From the NCBI RefSeq assembly GCF_010092985.1, contig NZ_CP048106.1, forward strand, positions 1,922,001 through 1,986,000: a DNA stretch of 64,000 nucleotides. Direction: 5' to 3'. Positions 17,610 through 26,518 of this stretch are shown here, piece by piece. Both the position numbers and the translations under genes were made by a program. Position 1 is the stretch's first letter. Every line of letters starts with the position of its first letter. The stretch comes from Pontibacter pudoricolor. GTDB taxonomy: Bacteria; Bacteroidota; Bacteroidia; Cytophagales; Hymenobacteraceae. Below the pieces are notes generated by a model that saw only the letters and a list, made by a program, of their open reading frames with translations, made no database searches and was not told the origin of the DNA.

Positions 17610-18182
17610 TTACTCTCTTATAGTTTCTATTTCGCCGTTGGGCTTTATTTTTACGATACGTGACGGCTTGGCTTCTGATTCTTCATCCTGTCGCCAGCGA
17701 ACTACATAATCAACCCGTTTTTTCACTTCTTCATCTATTTCAGCAAATGTAGCCGGTGATTTACCTCCGCTCAGGTTGGCTGATGTAGAAACCAAAGGCC
17801 TGTCGAGCTGGCGTATCAGTTTATGGCAGAACTCATCCTTCACCACGCGTATAGCTATAGTTCCGTCAGGTGCAATTACTTCTTCAGGCAGATTTTGTGC
17901 TCCTTCAAAAATATAGGTTGTGGGTTGCTCCTGCTCTTCCAGCATCTTCTCGAATTTATCCGGCACATTTGCCACATAATGCTTCACCATATTAATGTCA
18001 GCCACCAGTATGATCATGGATTTGGAAGGGTCGCGCTCTTTTATTTTAAAGACTTTTTGTACTGCCTTAGCTTCGTGCGCGTCGCAGCCTATACCCCAAA
18101 CCGTATCAGTCGGGTACAGAATTACATTGCCCATCAGCAACTCTTCCTCAGCCGCCTGCACTTCCCTTACTAAGTCTTTCAT
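17610..18182 (-). CDS. L-threonylcarbamoyladenylate synthase (Sua5/YrdC/YciO family)
   Basis: A 190-residue single-domain YrdC protein. The N-terminal signature is ILYPTDTVWGIGCDAHEAKAV, with KERDPSKSM and later VSTSANLSGGKSP. These residues form the ATP and threonine/bicarbonate pocket. TsaC/Sua5 enzymes make threonylcarbamoyl-AMP, the first step of the t6A37 modification of ANN-decoding tRNAs. The length fits a TsaC-like protein without the Sua5 C-terminal domain. YciO paralogues have the same fold, so the exact role is slightly uncertain. It lies upstream of cca, another tRNA-maturation gene on the same strand. Confidence 0.85.
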   Translation of the reverse strand: MKDLVREVQAAEEELLMGNVILYPTDTVWGIGCDAHEAKAVQKVFKIKERDPSKSMIILVADINMVKHYVANVPDKFEKMLEEQEQPTTYIFEGAQNLPEEVIAPDGTIAIRVVKDEFCHKLIRQLDRPLVSTSANLSGGKSPATFAEIDEEVKKRVDYVVRWRQDEESEAKPSRIVKIKPNGEIETIRE

Positions 18183-18281
18183 AGTTTCGAATGTTTAATT
18201 GTTATATGGTTTAATTACTGAAAAGCTATAGTTAACCTTATCGGGTGAGTTAACAAGTAAACAATCCAGCAACTTAACAAT

Positions 18282-18683
18282 CTATCGTATTTCCTGCGTC
18301 AGTTCTATCAGCACGCCGTTGGCACTTTTGGGGTGCACAAAGCAAACCAGTTTATTATCAGCACCTTTCTTGGGCTGCTCGTTCAGCAAAATAAAACCTT
18401 CCTGTTTCAGGCGTTCCATTTCCGCTATAATATCTTCTACTTCAAATGCGATATGATGGATGCCTTCGCCCCGTTTTTCTATGAACTTTGCAATGGCACT
18501 ATCCGGGTTGGTGGCTTCCAGTAACTCAATTTTGGTCTCGCCTACCCTGAAGAACGAAGTATTAACTCCTTCCGACTCCACATACTCTGCTTTATACGGT
18601 TCTACGCCAAGTAATTTATAGTATAAACTGTTTGCCTCACTAAAATTTTTAACAGCTATACCGATATGTTCTACCTTCTTCAT
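18282..18683 (-). CDS. mce: Methylmalonyl-CoA epimerase
   Basis: A 133-residue protein of the vicinal-oxygen-chelate fold, normal for this enzyme. It begins KKVEHIGIAVKNF, has ETKIELLE and GEGIHHIAFEV in the middle, and ends FVHPKSANGVLIEL. The two His (HIGIAV, HHIAFEV) and Glu (IEL) are the expected metal ligands. It interconverts (R)- and (S)-methylmalonyl-CoA in propionate and odd-chain fatty acid breakdown. The mutase is not in this window. It diverges from iscS. Confidence 0.93.
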   Translation of the reverse strand: MKKVEHIGIAVKNFSEANSLYYKLLGVEPYKAEYVESEGVNTSFFRVGETKIELLEATNPDSAIAKFIEKRGEGIHHIAFEVEDIIAEMERLKQEGFILLNEQPKKGADNKLVCFVHPKSANGVLIELTQEIR

Positions 18684-18720
18684 TTTTAATTTGTAATTAG
18701 TCTAAGTAAGTAAAATTTCG

Positions 18721-18728
18721 TATTTTTG
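18721..18728 (+). promoter_or_regulatory. Candidate -7 element for the isc operon
   Basis: TATTTTTG fits the Bacteroidota -7 consensus TAnnTTTG exactly. No good -33 TTG at the right distance, so the promoter may be weak or activated. It is 67 nt before the iscS ATG. Confidence 0.5.
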
Positions 18729-18794
18729 CACCGAATCAAAACTAATCAATTCTGCCGACTGTTATGGTAGCAGAGTTATAAGAGATAAAGTGCT

Positions 18795-20009
18795 ATGCTA
18801 ACATTTCCGATATATTTAGACAACAACGCTACTACGCCGCTGGACCCGCGCGTACTGGACGCTATGATGCCTTACCTGACTAGCAAGTTTGGTAACGCGG
18901 CTTCCCGTAACCACGCTTTTGGCTGGCATGCAGAAGAAGCTGTTGATTATGCCCGCGAGCAGATCGCTTCGCTTATTAACTGCTCTCCGAAAGAGATCAT
19001 CTTTACTTCTGGTGCTACAGAGTCTGATAACCTGGCTATTAAAGGTGTGTTCGAAATGTATGCCACCAAGGGTAATCATATTATCACGGCTACAACAGAG
19101 CACAAAGCTGTACTTGATACGTGCAAGCATATCGAAAAGCTAGGCGGAAAGGTAACTTATCTGAAAGTAAACGAAAAAGGCCTTATCGACCTGAAAGAAC
19201 TGGAAGAAGCGATCACGGATAAAACGATCCTGATCTCTATTATGTATGCCAATAACGAAGTTGGTGTTATCCAGCCAATCAAAGAAATTTCCGCTATCGC
19301 TAAAAAGCATGGCGTACTGTTCTTTACAGATGCTACGCAGGCAGTTGGTAAAATACCAGTAGATGTAGAAGCTGACGGAATTGACCTGATGGCTTTCTCT
19401 GGTCATAAAATGTACGGCCCTAAGGGTGTTGGTGCGCTATATGTGCGTCGCAAGAACCCGCGTGTTAAAGTTACTGCCCAGATGGACGGTGGCGGACACG
19501 AGCGTGGCATGCGCTCTGGTACACTGAACGTGACCGGTATAGTTGGTTTAGGTAAGGCCTGCGAGCTTGCCAAGCAGGAAATGGAAGCTGACACAGCCCG
19601 TATCTCTGCCATGCGCGACCGTTTGGAAAAAGAGTTGCTAACTATAGAAGAGTCTTATGTTAACGGATCTGTGGAGCACCGTTTGCCACACGTAACCAAC
19701 ATCTCGTTTAAATATGTAGAAGGCGAAGGCCTGATGATGGGTGTGAAAGACATCGCAGTTTCTTCCGGATCTGCCTGTACTTCAGCATCTTTGGAGCCAT
19801 CTTACGTATTAAAAGCACTGGGTTTAAGTGATGACCTGGCTCACTCTTCGTTACGTTTCGGTTTCAGCAGATTCACTACGGATGAAGAAGTGGACTATGC
19901 GATCGGTCACGTGAAAGAAGCAGTTGCCAAACTTCGCGAAATGTCTCCGCTTTGGGAGATGTACAAAGAAGGCATCGACCTGAACTCTATTGAGTGGGCA
20001 GAACATTAA
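18795..20009 (+). CDS. iscS: Cysteine desulfurase IscS
   Basis: A 404-residue class V aminotransferase fold protein. It starts with [19 protein letters not shown]. The PLP lysine is Lys205 in [10 protein letters not shown], and the catalytic Cys is Cys328 in SSGSACTS, the same position as in E. coli IscS. It mobilises sulfur from cysteine for Fe-S clusters and tRNA thiolation. It heads iscS-iscU-hypothetical-iscA. There is no iscR, hscA/hscB or ferredoxin gene in the cluster, so this is a reduced ISC set. Confidence 0.97.
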   Translation: MLTFPIYLDNNATTPLDPRVLDAMMPYLTSKFGNAASRNHAFGWHAEEAVDYAREQIASLINCSPKEIIFTSGATESDNLAIKGVFEMYATKGNHIITATTEHKAVLDTCKHIEKLGGKVTYLKVNEKGLIDLKELEEAITDKTILISIMYANNEVGVIQPIKEISAIAKKHGVLFFTDATQAVGKIPVDVEADGIDLMAFSGHKMYGPKGVGALYVRRKNPRVKVTAQMDGGGHERGMRSGTLNVTGIVGLGKACELAKQEMEADTARISAMRDRLEKELLTIEESYVNGSVEHRLPHVTNISFKYVEGEGLMMGVKDIAVSSGSACTSASLEPSYVLKALGLSDDLAHSSLRFGFSRFTTDEEVDYAIGHVKEAVAKLREMSPLWEMYKEGIDLNSIEWAEH

Positions 20010-20011
20010 GA

Positions 20012-20088
20012 TAATTAGTAATGGATAATGAGTAATGAATAATTACTCAACCTTTTATTAGTCATTCATCATTCACAATTAGTAATTA
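20012..20088. repeat. Inverted-repeat element in the iscS-iscU spacer
   Basis: Left arm 20012-20043 is built of words like TAATTAGTAATGGATAATGA. The right arm 20055-20088 is an imperfect inverted copy (TTAGTCATTCATCATTCACA, then ATTAGTAATTA). It fills nearly the whole spacer and would form an AT-rich hairpin in the mRNA. Confidence 0.7.
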
Positions 20089-20097
20089 AACAAAGCT

Positions 20098-20511
20098 ATG
20101 GCTTATTCAGATAAAGTAATTGATCATTATAACAACCCACGAAACGTTGGTACGCTTGATAAAGCGAAGAACAATGTGGGTACCGGCCTTGTAGGTGCAC
20201 CTGAGTGCGGCGACGTAATGCGCCTTCAGATTGAAGTAGATGAGAACCAGATCATCACCGATGCCAAGTTCAAAACATTTGGTTGTGGTTCTGCTATCGC
20301 TTCTTCTTCGTTAGCTACCGAGTGGTTAAAAGGTAAGTCTGTTGACGAAGCATTATCTATCGACAACATGGATATAGTGGAAGAACTGGCTTTGCCGCCT
20401 GTTAAAATTCACTGTTCTGTGCTGGCTGAAGATGCTATTAAATCTGCGATCAACGACTACAGAGTAAAGAACGGTTTACCAGCTCTTGAGCTGCCTAAGT
20501 CTCACCACTAA
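20098..20511 (+). CDS. iscU: Fe-S cluster assembly scaffold IscU
   Basis: A 137-residue NifU N-terminal-type scaffold. It begins AYSDKVIDHYNNPRNVGTLD. The three cluster ligands are visible: Cys37 in APECGDVMR (with Asp39), Cys63 in FGCGSAIASSS, and Cys106 in KIHCSVLAEDA. IscU receives sulfur from IscS and iron to build clusters for transfer. The HscA-binding LPPVK motif is present (ALPPVKIHC), although no hscA is nearby. Confidence 0.97.
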   Translation: MAYSDKVIDHYNNPRNVGTLDKAKNNVGTGLVGAPECGDVMRLQIEVDENQIITDAKFKTFGCGSAIASSSLATEWLKGKSVDEALSIDNMDIVEELALPPVKIHCSVLAEDAIKSAINDYRVKNGLPALELPKSHH

Positions 20512-20528
20512 GAAACCCGGACTCACGA

Positions 20529-20936
20529 ATGGAGTCGAAGACAGATGTGCACGTTGAAAGTGCACGCATTCAGAAGCAGATTGAGAACCACTTAGGAATA
20601 AGCGGCAGCAGTCTGCTTTTTGAGTTCCGCCAGATGGACAACAACGTTCGCCTGGACCTGATTACGGTAAATCCGCGCCACAACCAGTCGTTCCTGTTTC
20701 ATACAGAAGTTGGTTTCGACCGTGTGGATGTGCTTCGCAAGATGTGGGAGTACGTGCAGAATTACCGCGATAAGGAAAGCTCTTTTACAGTGCAGTGGAT
20801 GGCGCGCGGTGACAAGGAATTGAACACCTCTTACTTCAGGGCACGCAATATGTATGAGGCGCTCGATAAATTATACTTTAGCCGCGACATGAACACTATT
20901 ACTGTTTTTAGTGTTGTAATGAATCCGGTATCTTAA
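20529..20936 (+). CDS. Conserved hypothetical protein inside the isc operon
   Basis: A 135-residue soluble protein with no signal peptide, membrane segment or cysteine. Charged helices alternate with strands (SSLLFEFRQMDNNVRLDLITV, then FLFHTEVGFDRVDVLRKMWEYVQNY). It sits 17 nt after iscU and 12 nt before iscA, so it is co-transcribed. I do not recognise the family. The location suggests an accessory role in cluster assembly specific to Cytophagales; no motif reveals it. Confidence 0.85.
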   Translation: MESKTDVHVESARIQKQIENHLGISGSSLLFEFRQMDNNVRLDLITVNPRHNQSFLFHTEVGFDRVDVLRKMWEYVQNYRDKESSFTVQWMARGDKELNTSYFRARNMYEALDKLYFSRDMNTITVFSVVMNPVS

Positions 20937-20948
20937 AGATTTATAGTT

Positions 20949-21275
20949 ATGATAACAGTATCAGATAAAGCAAAAGAGAAAGTTGTAAAGCTGAAGCATG
21001 ATGCACAGCTGGATGATAGCTTCCGTTTGCGTGCTTCTGTTGCAGGCGGTGGTTGCTCCGGTCTGTCGTATAACCTTGACTTTGATGATGAAGTGAAGCC
21101 GATGGACCAGGAATTTGAAGACAAAGGCATTAAGGTAGTGGTAGACATGAAAAGCTTCCTGTACCTGGCCGGCACTGAACTTGATTTCTCTGACGGACTG
21201 AATGGCAAGGGCTTTTTCTTTAACAACCCGAACGCCAGCCGCACCTGCGGTTGCGGAGACAGCTTCTCGGTATAA
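20949..21275 (+). CDS. iscA: A-type Fe-S carrier IscA (HesB family)
   Basis: A 108-residue HesB/IscA protein. The three conserved cysteines are Cys36 in AGGGCSGLSY and Cys100/Cys102 in the C-terminal RTCGCGDSFSV. It carries clusters from the scaffold to target proteins, mainly for 4Fe-4S maturation. It closes the isc operon and is followed by a strong terminator. Confidence 0.95.
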   Translation: MITVSDKAKEKVVKLKHDAQLDDSFRLRASVAGGGCSGLSYNLDFDDEVKPMDQEFEDKGIKVVVDMKSFLYLAGTELDFSDGLNGKGFFFNNPNASRTCGCGDSFSV

Positions 21276-21291
21276 CAGAACGCATATACAT

Positions 21292-21333
21292 AAAACAGAA
21301 AAGGCAGCTAACTATAGCTGCCTTTTCTGTTTT
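21292..21333. terminator. Strong bidirectional terminator after iscA
   Basis: AAAACAGAAAAGGCAGC pairs perfectly with GCTGCCTTTTCTGTTTT (17 bp) around TAACTATA. It has the same outer arms and an AACTATA loop like the terminator at 6231, and separates convergent genes. Confidence 0.92.
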
Positions 21334-21347
21334 ATAGTGATACAAAT

Positions 21348-22649
21348 TTACCGCTTTACAAACCGAAATACCTGCCTCAACCCCGATTTATCAACCAAGA
21401 GCAAGCTATACGTTCCTGCCCTGAACCTGCCAACTTCAATTACTTGTCGCCGCTCCCCCATTGCTACTTCTGCATTATAGATTTCCATTCCTGCCAGGTC
21501 AACTATAGTTAAAGTGTGTTCTGTGGTTTCAGGCACATCCAGGTACAACAGATCAGAGGTTATAGTTGGGTAAAGTATAGCTCGGCTAAGAGGCTGAACC
21601 TTTACAGCTATCGTTTTAGAATAAGTGAACGACCCATCAACATCTACTTGCTTTAATCTATAGTACATCAAGCCTTGCAGCGGATCTTCATCTGTAAAAC
21701 TATAGTTGGTGCGTGTTGCACTGGTACCTTTACCTTCAACAGTGGTTATTGCTCTGAAATCTTTGCTGTCCTGACTTCTTTCAACTATAAAATGACTGTT
21801 ATTTTTTTCTGAAGCGGTTGCCCACTGTAGCTGCACAGCATTGCTTTGCGAGGTAGCTTTAAAATTTACCAGCTCAACAGGGAGTATAGTTGGTCCGCCA
21901 TTTACATCGGTGCTCCATGTCAGGCTAAAATCATCTATCGCCAAACCATGGTCATTTTCAAATTCATCCAGATCCTTCCAGCGCAGCATTACATAGCCTT
22001 TATCAGGAATTGTAACCGGGATAGAAGTTGACAGGTAGCGTTTATTGGCAGGATCATTTCCATTTAAGGCTCCTCCGGCAGCGTAAAAAACAGGTCCCTT
22101 AAAATCCAGCTCTTTTACATTTATCCAGCCTGCATCTGATTTAGGAGAAAGGTTAAAAGCAGCCGGATCAGCACCGGTGGCATACCAGAAAGACAACATG
22201 TGCTGTGGTGCAGCTGCTCTGGCACTCCTCCACTGCTCACCTGTAAAACTGATGTTTAAAGACGTGATAGTTTGCCCAGTATTATTCTGAATCATCAACC
22301 CCCAGGCAAACTCTCCAACATCTTTACTAGCAGATGCAATAGAACCTAAAGCACGGTCTGTACTTCCGGCTAAACCAAAACTATACAAACCACCTGCATT
22401 ATGAGAGCCTGTACCGGCTGTAAGGGTTGTGGTTACTGGCGCCGTCCGGAAGAGAAACCAGCCCGGGATGTAGCTTGTCCCATGCTCCCACACACCTGTA
22501 CCGGAAGACGGAAGCGTATTAAAATCCTGTGTGTAACTTTTAGTAAAAGGGTTAAGGCTGATCTGGGCCAGAGCATCCCCGGAAAATACCAATGCTACTA
22601 CCAGGCAGCCTAAGAAAAAATTCACAATGCGGGTAAAACGTTTTACCAT
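21348..22649 (-). CDS. Secreted protein with type IX (type A) sorting domain
   Basis: A 433-residue exported protein with a signal peptide ending near ALAQ (residue 28). The N-terminal two thirds form a beta-rich region of unknown role (DFNTLPSSGTGVWEHGT start, DDFSLTW end). A LPVELVNFKA...LQWATASEKNNSHFIVERS fibronectin-like module follows, then a C-terminal sorting domain that ends in RAGTYSLLLVDKSGLRQVFRF. The same LPVEL module precedes the sorting domain of the giant protein at 30057. Such cargo is exported by the type IX system and anchored at the surface or released. The substrate or ligand is unknown. Confidence 0.83.
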   Translation of the reverse strand: MVKRFTRIVNFFLGCLVVALVFSGDALAQISLNPFTKSYTQDFNTLPSSGTGVWEHGTSYIPGWFLFRTAPVTTTLTAGTGSHNAGGLYSFGLAGSTDRALGSIASASKDVGEFAWGLMIQNNTGQTITSLNISFTGEQWRSARAAAPQHMLSFWYATGADPAAFNLSPKSDAGWINVKELDFKGPVFYAAGGALNGNDPANKRYLSTSIPVTIPDKGYVMLRWKDLDEFENDHGLAIDDFSLTWSTDVNGGPTILPVELVNFKATSQSNAVQLQWATASEKNNSHFIVERSQDSKDFRAITTVEGKGTSATRTNYSFTDEDPLQGLMYYRLKQVDVDGSFTYSKTIAVKVQPLSRAILYPTITSDLLYLDVPETTEHTLTIVDLAGMEIYNAEVAMGERRQVIEVGRFRAGTYSLLLVDKSGLRQVFRFVKR

Positions 22650-22873
22650 ATACCTATAGTTTAAGCTTTTATATTTTCACCGAAGACAAAAAATTGGTTT
22701 CAGAATTTTCAGCTTAACTTCCAGCTTCTTATTATAGTTCAAATAAAAGGCTGCTATTTATAAAATATCTTATAAAACTGAGTTGTATCGCTTACAGGTA
22801 GATTAAAAAGCATTTTTAGCACATAATATTTATTTTTAAGAATATTTCTGATATTGAGCTAAAACAAAAACCT

Positions 22874-23278
22874 ATGAACACAAAACTCCTTATGTCTGCA
22901 AGTGCTATCGTGTTAGGCGCTATCGGTATTTTACTTTCTTTTCTTCCTGATGAGATTTTAGAGTATGCGGGTGCAAGCTCGGTTGCATTCTTCCCGGTGA
23001 TACTTCAGTTGCTGGGTGCGGCCTACCTTGGCTTTGCCATGCTGAACTGGATGGCCCGTGCCAACCTGATTGGCGGAGTATACAGCAGACCTGTGGCTAT
23101 CGGAAACCTGATGCATTTTATAGTTGGTAGCATGGCTTTGCTAAAAGCTGCCTTTGCTGGCCCTGGTAGTACACCGTTATGGGTTGTGGGCGCAGTTTTT
23201 GCCAGCTTTGCTATACTTTTTGCAAAAGTAACATTTACCCACCCTATAAAAGACACCAGTACCAAACAGCCTGCCTAG
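22874..23278 (+). CDS. Small four-helix membrane protein, unknown function
   Basis: A 134-residue integral membrane protein with four hydrophobic segments: about 5-24, 40-62, 77-93 and 98-116. The loops are short and it ends with a hydrophilic tail (HPIKDTSTKQPA). The pattern resembles small DUF4345/DoxX-like proteins, but I cannot assign a family. It is followed 90 nt later by another membrane protein on the same strand. Confidence 0.75.
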   Translation: MNTKLLMSASAIVLGAIGILLSFLPDEILEYAGASSVAFFPVILQLLGAAYLGFAMLNWMARANLIGGVYSRPVAIGNLMHFIVGSMALLKAAFAGPGSTPLWVVGAVFASFAILFAKVTFTHPIKDTSTKQPA

Positions 23279-23367
23279 CAGACACGCTATAGTTATACTT
23301 TAGGGCTTGTAGCTAAGTAGTAAGAAATGTCGTACTTACTAGCTGTTCCTATAATAGGTAAGTATGT

Positions 23368-24021
23368 ATGCAGGAGTCAGTTACAAAACTAAAAGGGGCC
23401 GCAGCACAAAAACCTGATGGCTGGCTTTGGGCAGCTATAGTTGTATTTGTAACTGTTTGGATAAGCACGTTTGTGGGTACCAACGACATAAACAACTGGC
23501 TGCTGGAGAATACACTGGTTTTCCTGGCTTTACTTTTCCTGATCGTAACGTACCGCAAGTATAAATTCAGTACGCTGAGTTATGTGCTGATCAGTATCTT
23601 TTTATGCCTGCACGTGTATGGCTCTAAGTATACCTACGCCGAAAACCCCTTCGGATTCTGGCTTAAAGACATGCTGAACCTGGAACGCAACCACTATGAC
23701 CGACTGATACATTTTGGATTTGGCTTACTGCTGGCGTACCCAATCCGGGAGATGTATATAAAATGGCTGGGCTATCCGGTTAAATCAGCATGGTTTTATC
23801 CGATACAGACCACACTGGCCGTTAGTGCCATGTATGAGATAATTGAATGGGCTGTGGCCGATGTTTTCTTTAAGGAGCAGGGCATGGCTTACCTGGGCAC
23901 ACAGGGCGATATCTGGGATGCTCAAAAAGATACATTCCTTGCCTTTTGGGGAGCATTTTTAGCCTCCACTTTTATTTCTATACTTCAAAAGTATACTTCT
24001 TCCGCTAAGCCCGGTTTGTAA
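23368..24021 (+). CDS. DUF2238/YjdF-type inner-membrane protein
   Basis: A 217-residue membrane protein with about six hydrophobic segments. Conserved DUF2238 features include LHVYGSKYTYAENPFG, the ERNHYDRLIHFGFGLLLAYP block, and YEIIEWAVADVFF with LGTQGDIWDAQKDTFLAFWG. The conserved His, Asp and Glu residues in membrane-adjacent loops hint at an enzymatic or metal-binding role, but the family function is not known. No clear operon partner besides the preceding small membrane protein. Confidence 0.8.
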   Translation: MQESVTKLKGAAAQKPDGWLWAAIVVFVTVWISTFVGTNDINNWLLENTLVFLALLFLIVTYRKYKFSTLSYVLISIFLCLHVYGSKYTYAENPFGFWLKDMLNLERNHYDRLIHFGFGLLLAYPIREMYIKWLGYPVKSAWFYPIQTTLAVSAMYEIIEWAVADVFFKEQGMAYLGTQGDIWDAQKDTFLAFWGAFLASTFISILQKYTSSAKPGL

Positions 24022-24298
24022 CATTACCGGTTCGTTTTTCATAAGCCTTCCCAAAGCCGAACCGATCTGCTTTCCTGATATTTTGTGACTTTACAATATC
24101 ATTGGCGGGATCCGTTTCCGGCAAGGCAGCATTAAACTTTATCGTGATAGCTTTCTCAACAAATTAACAAACTAATTTTTCCACAAGGAAAGAGCAACAG
24201 CTGAGTCTATTAGCTATTTTTCAACTAAAATTACCCACCATTTCAATTTTTTATTCCTGATTCTTCAAATTACCTTAGCGGTCCAATAACAGTGAACT

Positions 24299-25297
24299 AT
24301 GAGCCAATTCGAAAATAACGCAGACATCCGTAACGACTGGACGCTGGACGAGATAAAAGCAATATACTATAAGCCAATTCTGGAACTGATTGTGGAAGCG
24401 GCGAATGTTCATAAAATTCATCAGGCAACCGGCGAAGTGCAGGTTTGTACCTTACTTTCGGTTAAAACCGGGGGTTGCCCAGAAGATTGCTCTTATTGCC
24501 CGCAGGCCGCCCGTTTCCACACGGATGTAGAGGTGCATAAACTACTAAGCCAGGAACAGGTATTATCTGCAGCGCAGCGCGCGAAAGAGGGTGGATCAAC
24601 CCGTTTCTGTATGGGTGCTGCCTGGCGCGAAGTGCGCGACAACCGCGACTTTGATAAGGTGCTGGATATGGTAAAAGGCGTAAACGAAATGGGCCTTGAA
24701 GTTTGCTGCACACTAGGCATGGTAAACGAGTACCAGGCCGAAAAGCTGAAAGAAGCCGGTCTGTATGCCTACAATCACAACTTAGATACATCCGAAGAGA
24801 ACTATAGCAACATTATTACGACCCGCACTTACGACGATCGTTTGGATACCATCGAGAACGTGCGTAAAGCGGGCATCTCGGTTTGCTCTGGTGGCATTAT
24901 CGGCTTAGGCGAGACCGACGAAGATCGCATCGGCATGCTGCATACTTTATCTACCCTGGTACAGCACCCGGAATCTGTTCCGGTAAATGCGCTGGTTCCG
25001 GTTAAAGGTACGCCTCTGGAAAATCAGCCACTGGTTACAGTCTGGGAGATGGTGCGCATGATCGCGACTGCCCGTATCCTGATGCCAAAGACCATGGTTC
25101 GCCTTTCGGCTGGCCGTGAGCGCATGAGCGTAACCGAGCAGGCACTTTGCTTCCTGGCTGGTGCAAACTCCATCTTCACTGGCGAGAAACTGTTAACCAC
25201 TCCTAACCCGGATTTCGATCAGGACAAAGCCATGTTCGAGTTGCTGGGCTTAAATCCAAGAAAATCATTTAAAGAAGAAACACAGCACGTGTGCTAA
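24299..25297 (+). CDS. bioB: Biotin synthase
   Basis: A 332-residue radical SAM enzyme. The 4Fe-4S motif CPEDCSYC uses Cys60, Cys64 and Cys67. Further hallmarks are [26 protein letters not shown] and the SAGRERM motif with [16 protein letters not shown]. It inserts sulfur into dethiobiotin. First gene of a cluster bioB-bioF-bioD-bioA-ketoacyl synthase; the sulfur source and Fe-S clusters come from the isc genes nearby. Confidence 0.98.
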   Translation: MSQFENNADIRNDWTLDEIKAIYYKPILELIVEAANVHKIHQATGEVQVCTLLSVKTGGCPEDCSYCPQAARFHTDVEVHKLLSQEQVLSAAQRAKEGGSTRFCMGAAWREVRDNRDFDKVLDMVKGVNEMGLEVCCTLGMVNEYQAEKLKEAGLYAYNHNLDTSEENYSNIITTRTYDDRLDTIENVRKAGISVCSGGIIGLGETDEDRIGMLHTLSTLVQHPESVPVNALVPVKGTPLENQPLVTVWEMVRMIATARILMPKTMVRLSAGRERMSVTEQALCFLAGANSIFTGEKLLTTPNPDFDQDKAMFELLGLNPRKSFKEETQHVC

Positions 25298-25303
25298 GTT
25301 TTT

Positions 25304-25395
25304 GACAATAGACTGTTTGACAAAAGACAATGGACTTTTGAGTTGATGTATAGTTTCCTTTAAATCCTTTGTCTTTTGTCAACTAGTCCTTTGTC
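25304..25395. repeat. Inverted-repeat element between bioB and bioF, overlapping the bioF start
   Basis: Left arm 25304-25339 (GACAATAGACTGTTTGACAA then AAGACAATGGACTTTT) and right arm 25360-25395 (TTAAATCCTTTGTCTTTTGT then CAACTAGTCCTTTGTC) are imperfect inverted copies. The right arm runs into the first seven codons of bioF. Confidence 0.75.
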
Positions 25396-26518
25396 ACTTT
25401 CTAATAAACTACAGCAGAAGCTGGCGGAACGGGCTGCGCAGGGCAATCTGCGCGCGCTTAAAACCACCACCGGCCTGGTTGACTTTTGCTCTAACGATTA
25501 CCTGGGACTTGCCCGATCAGAGAAGCTGCGGGAATTAATTCAGGAGGAAGAAACCAACTATAAACATCTGCCTTTAGGGGCAACCGGCTCCCGGCTTTTA
25601 TCCGGTAACCACCCGCTTTTTGAAGAACTGGAAACTATAGTTGCGGGGTATCATAAAGGCGAGGCAGCGCTGCTTTTTAACTCCGGTTACATGGCGAATG
25701 TGGGCTTACTTTCGGCACTGCCCCAGCGTGGCGACACCGTTTTTTACGACGAAGCCAGCCATGCATCCATGAAAGACGGATTGCGCCTGAGCTTTGCCAA
25801 AATCTATAGTTTCAGGCACAACGATGTGCGGGATCTGAAACAAAAACTGAAGCGGGCTACGGGGCAGATTTATGTGGTGGTAGAGTCGGTTTACTCGATG
25901 GATGGCGATAAAGCCCCACTAAAGGAACTGGCTATAGTTTGCCAAGCGCATAACGCCGCGCTTATAGTTGACGAAGCCCATGCCGTGGGCTTGTATGGTG
26001 CGAATGGCGAAGGACTAACTATAGCTTTAGGTTTACAGGACAAAGTTTTTGCGCAGGTTATTACCTACGGCAAAGCCATGGGCAACCACGGGGCCGCTAT
26101 AGTTGGCCCGAAGGTATTGCGGGAGTTCCTGGTAAACTATAGCCGGGCATTTATTTACACAACCGGTTTGCCTACACATGCACTGCTGGCTTTAAAATGC
26201 GCTTATAGTTTACTGCCGCAACTTCACACCGAACGTGAGCGGGTAAAACAGCTGGCAGCTAAACTATACGGGCAACTGAACGCTATTAAAGGAATCCGTT
26301 GTACGCCGGCAGATAGTGTCATACTCTCTGTTTTTACAGATGATGCCACACAGTTGAAGCCGCTGGCCTTAACATTACAGCAACAAGGCTTTGATATACG
26401 CCCGGTGATGTCGCCAACCGTACCAAAAGGCAAAGAACGACTGCGTGTAATTGTACACGCTTATAATACTGAAGAAGAAATTGTGGGCCTCGTGCAGGCC
26501 ATAGCCAACCACTTATGA
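25376..26518 (+). CDS. bioF: 8-Amino-7-oxononanoate synthase, TTG start
   Basis: A 380-residue alpha-oxoamine synthase. Markers are DFCSNDYLGLARS, GATGSRLLSGNH, FNSGYMANVGLLSA, VDEAHAVGLYG, and the PLP lysine in TYGKAMGNHGAA. It condenses pimeloyl-thioester with alanine. There is no ATG before the conserved region, and an in-frame TAA lies at 25361. Start must be TTG, at 25376 or 25391, both inside the right arm of the inverted repeat. The N-terminal STSPLS is therefore repeat-derived. It overlaps bioD by 4 nt. Confidence 0.93.
   Translation: MSTSPLSLSNKLQQKLAERAAQGNLRALKTTTGLVDFCSNDYLGLARSEKLRELIQEEETNYKHLPLGATGSRLLSGNHPLFEELETIVAGYHKGEAALLFNSGYMANVGLLSALPQRGDTVFYDEASHASMKDGLRLSFAKIYSFRHNDVRDLKQKLKRATGQIYVVVESVYSMDGDKAPLKELAIVCQAHNAALIVDEAHAVGLYGANGEGLTIALGLQDKVFAQVITYGKAMGNHGAAIVGPKVLREFLVNYSRAFIYTTGLPTHALLALKCAYSLLPQLHTERERVKQLAAKLYGQLNAIKGIRCTPADSVILSVFTDDATQLKPLALTLQQQGFDIRPVMSPTVPKGKERLRVIVHAYNTEEEIVGLVQAIANHL

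Noticed and set aside
24022..24298. BirA operator before bioB
   Set aside because: AACAAATTAACAAAC is only weakly like TTGTTAAC half-sites and lacks the paired arm.
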